Below, one piece after another: positions 57,190-64,000 of a stretch of DNA of 64,000 bases (positions are counted from its first letter, which is position 1; every line of letters begins with the position of its first letter). Made by a program: the position numbers and the translations under genes. The notes beneath the pieces are model-generated. The model was given only the letters and a program-made list of their open reading frames with translations. It ran no database searches and had not been told where the DNA came from. The DNA is taken from positions 1 through 64,000 of the forward strand of contig JAUIRK010000742.1 of the NCBI GenBank assembly GCA_030549495.1. The letters are read 5' to 3'. This DNA comes from Nectonema munidae. Taxonomy: Eukaryota > Nematomorpha > Nectonematoida > Nectonematidae.

Positions 57190-57291
57190 AAAAAAGAGGT
57201 GGAAAAAACACTTGAAAATTTTATTAACATAAATTAAAAAGATGTAAAAATATCCTGACTAGTTTCGGCAAGATAAGGCCTCCTTCTTCAT
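57190..57291 (-). mobile_element. Penelope/SINE-like end with TGAAGAAGG...CCGAAAC motif
   Basis: On the minus strand: TGAAGAAGGAGGCCTTATCT then TGCCGAAACTAG, then GGATATTTTTAC, AATAAAATTTTCAAGTG and TTTTTTC. The layout parallels the inverted-repeat element at 62295. Class is inferred from the motif only. Confidence 0.35.
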
Positions 57292-57500
57292 AGGAAAAAT
57301 ATATGAGTGTATTTATTTCATTTCTTTTTGACATTCACATTGAAAGGATGAGAGATAGAGATCACTACTGATCGTGTGTTTAGTAAAGCATTTATCGCTT
57401 TGCCCCTTCGGAGTTGGATGTTCTAGTAATGAAACAACTGCATGCGAAAGAAAAAGCTTTATCGCTAGATATGCTTTACTCTAACCAAGTAAAAGTTTTA

Positions 57501-57690
57501 TACCATGACTCTGAAAAACTTCTCTTATATACATCTTTAGGGAACAGTATTTGGTGTTCCAGCGTCAAAAATGTCGTTGTCATATGAACTCTGAAGACCA
57601 TATAGAAAGGCTTGCATTAAAAGATTCATTGGAATCAGACCTCGTTTATCCAACACTCGATTATCTGAAACCCCTTATTTGAATTATGGA
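57501..57690. repeat. Direct repeat, copy A
   Basis: ATACCATGACTCT, AACAGTATTTGGTGTTCCAG, GACCATATAGAAAGGCTTGC and CAGACCTCGTTTATCC occur in the same order at 58909-59070. The right part (CAGACCTCGTTTATCC, CTCGATTATCTGAA) resembles a pogo/Tigger terminal repeat. Confidence 0.7.
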
Positions 57691-57761
57691 TTACAACGTC
57701 TCGTTGGTGTGCGGCATCGTTCTCAATGGGAAACAAAAAATGAATAAGAATAAAGCGATAC

Positions 57762-57934
57762 TTTATCTTGTTTCCAAGCTTCCGCATACGAAACTTTCAA
57801 GGAGGAAGGAATGTTGGGAATAGCGCTTAGAGCTGAAAATGCTTCAAAAGAAATTTGGAGTTTTGAGGGTGACTGAATCTTCAAGAAATTGGAAGGAAAA
57901 CTCATTTCTGGAAGCACTTCAAGTTTCAAATCTT
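57762..57934 (-). CDS. TIPRL: TIP41-like protein, exon (LPEMSFPSNFLKI)
   Basis: TIPRL/TIP41 binds the catalytic subunits of PP2A-type phosphatases (PP2A, PP4, PP6) and restrains them in TOR and stress signalling. This exon encodes EDLKLEVLPEMSFPSNFLKI, QSPSKLQISFEAFSAL and SSLKVSYAEAWKQDK, aligned with human LPSLPEMMFGDNVLRIQH...NATDAL...MLKVACAEEW. It ends at |GTATCG in phase 0. The 5' boundary is uncertain: TTTTCAG| (57934) or TTTTTAG| (57942). The five TIPRL exons recovered cover roughly residues 45-235 of the ~272-residue family. The first exon(s) are not resolved; 58043-58074 is a weak candidate (VLWIPKFNYK, donor GTATGT). No stop interrupts the exons, so the gene may be intact. Confidence 0.82.
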
Positions 57935-58908
57935 CTGAAAACCTAAAAACTCGTGCATAAACTAAATAGTATCAATTAAATATACGTTTTCGTTGTGAGT
58001 TGGAAAGTATAGCAAATTGAAGTGTATGGGTGGATCACATACTTTTGTAATTAAATTTTGGGATCCAGAGAACTCTAAAAGAGTCAAAACCATTTCAGGA
58101 GAATATTAATTGGAGAGAGAAAACCACGATTCTATGACTCGTATAGCTAAATAGACTAACTAGCAAAATCTAAAATGTTCAGGATCAAAATATTTTGCGT
58201 TATTAGATGGTGTTTTACCTTGATTCAGAAATTTAAGAATAAAAAAGCAAGCTCGCTTTTTCGCTTTATAGTATAGCAAGTATGACATTTTATGATGCTT
58301 GAAATTATAAATAGCTTGGTAAGGATTTACAAAAAAGTCATTTCAGACCATAATGTACTCTACAAAACAAAGCAGTACACACATATCTTAGCATGCAATT
58401 TGTCGGCCTTTTGGGGAAAAAAGTAAGAATATACCGACAAAAATCGCACAATTTGCTTGAAGCATTACACTCACAATGAGAGCCGAGGATATGTGATTCA
58501 TTAGAGCTGAAGCGCCAATTCAGGTAGGTAAACATGGAGCAAGATTGAGAAAGACGTAGGAAAGAAGTAAAGCAGAGATGTGAACGGGCTTTTAAGGATT
58601 TTCCTAAAATATGCAAAAAGCATTCATTCTCCAGATGCCCAAATTTAATGAAAAAATTCCTAGGTATACAAGGTCCAATCAATTTAAAGAGACGAAAAAC
58701 TCTTCACATGTACCAGTAATACATGAATACAGTTGTATATGCTATGTCACATTTCAATATATTTCGCGGTTTTTGGGGAAAGCCCTTTCTGAAATAAAGT
58801 AGATATTGGAAGAGATTTGGGGAAAGTGTGAAAATATCTCTTTTAGACTAACATAATTTTACAGGCATATCATGTGTAATAAAAATTTTAGTTTTTGAGA
58901 AAATCTTA

Positions 58909-59070
58909 ATACCATGACTCTAAAAACCATCTCTTGTATAAATCTTTAGGGAACAGTATTTGGTGTTCCAGCGTCAAAAATGTCTTTGTCTTCTGAAGAC
59001 CATATAGAAAGGCTTGCATTAAAAGACTCAATCAGACCTCGTTTATCCGACAATCCATCTATCCGATACA
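58909..59070. repeat. Direct repeat, copy B
   Basis: Second copy of the 57501 repeat, about 1.4 kb downstream, with two small deletions relative to copy A. It ends with CAGACCTCGTTTATCCGACA and ATCTATCCGAT, again Tigger-terminus-like. Confidence 0.7.
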
Positions 59071-59289
59071 ATACTGGTTGCAACTAACTTTCTCAATGTT
59101 TTTTCCGTCCGTTATTCTGACATTCACACTCCAACATGAACAATGTCTTCAGCAAATCAAATGCAAACACGCCTGCCTGTATAATTTAATCCTACAGATA
59201 AATCATGTGGTCGTATTTTTTCGTGTGTATGTGAAAGTATGTGTTCGTGCAAAAAACCCTTGTAACTTAAAATGACGTTAGTGGAAAAA

Positions 59290-61472
<2,183 letters not shown>

Positions 61473-61474
61473 TA

Positions 61475-62294
61475 TTATATCAAGTGAATTAGCTTTAACT
61501 ATACAAGAAATAAAGAATATCCCAACATACGCTTAAAGTCAGATTTAAGATACGTTTTTACATGTAAGTCATTGGAAACAACTATGTGCAAAAATATGCC
61601 ACTGAAATTTAAAACTTAAATGCATCTTATCCAAATGTTGGTCGCTAATTCTAAGTCTGAAATTAGTAAGTATTTCTATAAAATTCAAAAGAACGTGATC
61701 GACATTCTATCATGTGTCATGTTTGTTTGCATTTGCAAATTTTATAGGCATACAGTAAAAACAACTATGTGGCTGGAGTGCAATTGAAAATTGTAAATGC
61801 AAGTAGCAATTGGTAAAAAGTACTGGGCAAAGATGAAGATTTTTTAAAATATTCTCAAAAAGTGCCGCTTAACTGTTAAGAATTTAGCGTATGACTCTCA
61901 CACATCCGAAGTAAGCCAATCAAAAAGGTTTATTCCCGTTACAAATTCACATACATTTTCTAATTGGAGATGCCAGATAATCGTTATTAAGAATTTACGA
62001 ATGGTTTATAATCGAAAGCTAAGCTTCACTTGCCGCCTTTCTTTATAAATAAATGAATATGACTTTTTCTAAGTAAATCAAAGTATTCTACCTACACATA
62101 TATTCAGTTAGTAAAACTTTTTTATATTAAAAATAAATATATAAATTCTTGGTATAACTCACCTCTGAAGGAGGAATTTGTTATGTAAGTAAAGAAAAAT
62201 ATACTAAGAGTTTAACTAGTTTGAGATTCGTCATGTCATGAGCCTCATAGAAAGCACGGTATAACTCTGAAAACAGAAAAGCCATGGAAATTAT
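61475..62294. other. AT-rich spacer
   Basis: No gene supported. A donor-like GTGAGT on the minus strand near 62160 could end a short exon, but no frame around it is convincing. Confidence 0.35.
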
Positions 62295-62519
62295 GTAGAT
62301 AAAATGGCGCTGAGAGTTCATAAATAAAAGTCGTAAAAAAATTAATTGAAAACGTTGAGTAAATCTTTTATTTAACAAAATACCAGCAATAATATTTCGG
62401 TCACTATGACCTTCTTCAGATATATTATATGACGTAAAATGAAAGCGTGGGGTGATAGAAATATTATTGCTGGTATTTTGTTAAATAAAAGATTTACTCA
62501 ACGTTTTCATGGAAATTAT
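62283..62519. repeat. 12-bp flanking duplication CATGGAAATTAT
   Basis: Present at 62283-62294 and 62508-62519; the inverted-repeat element lies between. Consistent with a retrotransposition-type target duplication. Confidence 0.6.
62295..62507 (-). mobile_element. Snapback element with perfect 51-bp inverted arms
   Basis: Arms 62348-62398 and 62458-62508 are exact inverse copies (GAAAACGTTGAGTAAATC, TTTATTTAACAAAATACCAG and so on), separated by 59 bp. At the left-arm/spacer junction, read on the minus strand, is CTGAAGAAGGTCATAGTGAC followed by CGAAATATT. Probably a Penelope-like or related retroelement fragment (inference). Confidence 0.65.
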
Positions 62520-63220
62520 ATTTTGTGTGTATTTTAAAATAATATTTTAAATTCAGAAAAAAAATAATTTTTTACTTTATGGAGTTTATAAATATACTAA
62601 AAAAATGAGAGCCATTTTCATTGACTTTATGATAATTATGATATCTAACAGCCTATAAACTTTTAGAAATTAATATTTTTTCGATTTTACCTAGATATCT
62701 AATTTCTTAAATTAAGTATAAGAAGGTGTTAAGATCATAAAAAAGGAATAGAATTTATCTTTTTGATAGTATGTAATGAGATTGATCCTTTAAACAAATT
62801 ACAATAAATCAATCAATAAAATTAAATTTGATTTTTAAAAATTGATTTTTGATAAAAATAATTTTAGATTTTCTTGAGTCCCATAGTGAGCTTCAAACTA
62901 GTGACACCGATAATCAAAAAAAGTTCAAATATTTAAAAATTATATTTCTTTCATTATTTCGATCAAAATTGAAAATCTTTTACTTTGTATATTTTCAAGA
63001 GATTACTTTATCAAAAGTATTTTTAAATGATTAATCATTTTCGTCACAGCAACTTCTAGAATTCTGTAAAATTAATTTTCAAATAGTAACAGGCGTGTAA
63101 CGCGTATAAAAGATATAATAAAATCAATTAATGAATTCTTTGATAATTTTAATCTATTGCATTAAAAAGTATTTTTCTGGCCTTAATAAAGTTTCATGCC
63201 TTTAAAAAAATTACATTAAT
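62520..63220. other. AT-rich spacer
   Basis: No gene or repeat recognised. Confidence 0.4.
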
Positions 63221-63448
63221 ATTTAATTAATTAATTAATTAATTAAGTTGTTTTTGGCGTTCGCACCCATCCTTTCGGATATCGTGGCCCGCCCGGAATA
63301 CTGAGTCCAAGTCTAACTGGACTTTCCATCCCACTAAACACCTACCGGCCCTTCTTACTGCATAGCTATACCTTGTTATATATATTATTTACAAGAATTT
63401 ATGTTACAATATATAAATACAACTGAATGAAAGATACAATCTTAACGC
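63221..63448 (+). repeat. Dispersed 220-bp repeat, copy 2
   Basis: Near-identical to 41561-41781 (GGCGTTCGCACCCATCCTTT, CACTAAACACCTACCGGCCC, TATACCTTGTTATATATATT, AAGAATTTATGTTACAATAT), same orientation. Starts with an expanded (TTAA)n tract. Confidence 0.7.
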
Positions 63449-64000
63449 GAACGCTCCCAATTTGGGAAACAAATTTATTGTCTAGTGATAGCTTGATTAC
63501 TAACCACGTAGAATCGGGTCGCTAGAGCACTACCTAAACGTAAAAACCTTTGAATTCTTCAGAGGAAGAAAACCAGGGTAAAAAACCTGCACGCATTAAT
63601 ATAAATCTATATCTGAAAATATTTTATTTCTGCTTTCTAGTGTTAAACGGGTATTTTCATCGCAATCGAAATACAATATCTAACCAACATTACTTAATAA
63701 TGTAAAAATAGTAAAAATTTATTTATTTTTTTTGCAAAAGGTGTTCTGAAGGTGCTCAAACTAATTTCTTAACTTTACTCTTTTAAAAAAAAATTATTGG
63801 ACATAAAAACCTAAGTTTTTGGATGTAAGAATAGCTCCAAAGTGACTATTCTAAAATATTTCTTATAGAAAGCATAGCAAAATTTGAAAAAGCATATAAA
63901 AACTAAAACTATACACTTTTTCACCAAAGGTGTTGAAATGGCTTTCAGGAAATTGCATGTGCAAATATTTTTTACAATTAATTTGCAATTCCTGTAATAG
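63449..64000. other. Right edge of window, no gene seen
   Basis: AT-rich; nothing recognisable. Confidence 0.4.

Noticed and set aside
58338-58682. 114-codon minus-strand frame with CECNASSKLCDFC
   Set aside because: Cysteine spacing fits no known domain, and no splice signals link it to TIPRL.
57501-59070. LTR-like pair of direct repeats
   Set aside because: The repeats lack TG..CA ends, primer-binding site or polypurine tract, and the interval contains a host TIPRL exon.
62160-62380. Minus-strand exon ending at a GTGAGT donor
   Set aside because: All frames reaching the donor are either very short or interrupted, and the residues do not match the TIPRL N-terminus.

Overview
The window is AT-rich animal DNA (long A/T runs broken by scattered poly-G/poly-C tracts), with spliced host genes, some very short introns and dense, layered transposons. 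The gene and repeat content fits an arthropod-like invertebrate; a copepod such as a sea louse is a guess that I cannot test here. No prokaryotic, plasmid or CRISPR features were seen.

Host genes. I can support four. (1) A mitochondrial-type asparaginyl-tRNA synthetase (NARS2) is an unbroken 469-codon frame at 12573-13982 (+). (2) A COX-assembly twin-CX9C protein (CMC1 family) has three exons at 18216-18345, 22376-22481 and 22550-22694 (+), with a piggyBac transposon inside intron 1. (3) A 355-residue single-pass membrane protein on the minus strand has five exons between 32185 and 24617: signal peptide, anosmin-like cysteine box, FN3-like domain, transmembrane helix and tail. (4) A TIP41-like protein (TIPRL) lies on the minus strand in exons between 57934 and 54898, with its first and last exons unresolved. 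Genes 2-4 were found by matching splice sites, phase and family conservation, because their exons are short.

Mobile DNA, left to right: a decayed CR1/L2-like LINE (1-4434); a TTAA-bounded element end with tandem arrays (from 6000), split by a 2.9 kb hAT element with an exact 8-bp target duplication (6452-9397) that itself carries two insertions; a tRNA-derived SINE family (five copies); several hAT and piggyBac-type MITEs; a cluster at 30853-31853 where a MITE and a SINE sit inside a hAT-like MITE; a 2.97 kb TTAA-bounded element carrying two satellite arrays (38138-41108), inserted in an older repeat ORF; a second piggyBac interrupted by a hAT (42560-44610); an RTE LINE fragment and a second copy of the 2.9 kb hAT (44600-47713); a complete-length but broken RTE LINE with 12-bp target duplications (48924-52115); and a Tigger/pogo transposon (59290-61472).

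Most novel: a TTAA-bounded, piggyBac-type non-autonomous family whose ends are followed by a ~144-bp tandem array in fixed orientation (near 6000, 38138 and 56162), and two short elements with a hammerhead-like CUGAAGA/GAAA core, one of them a perfect 51-bp inverted repeat.
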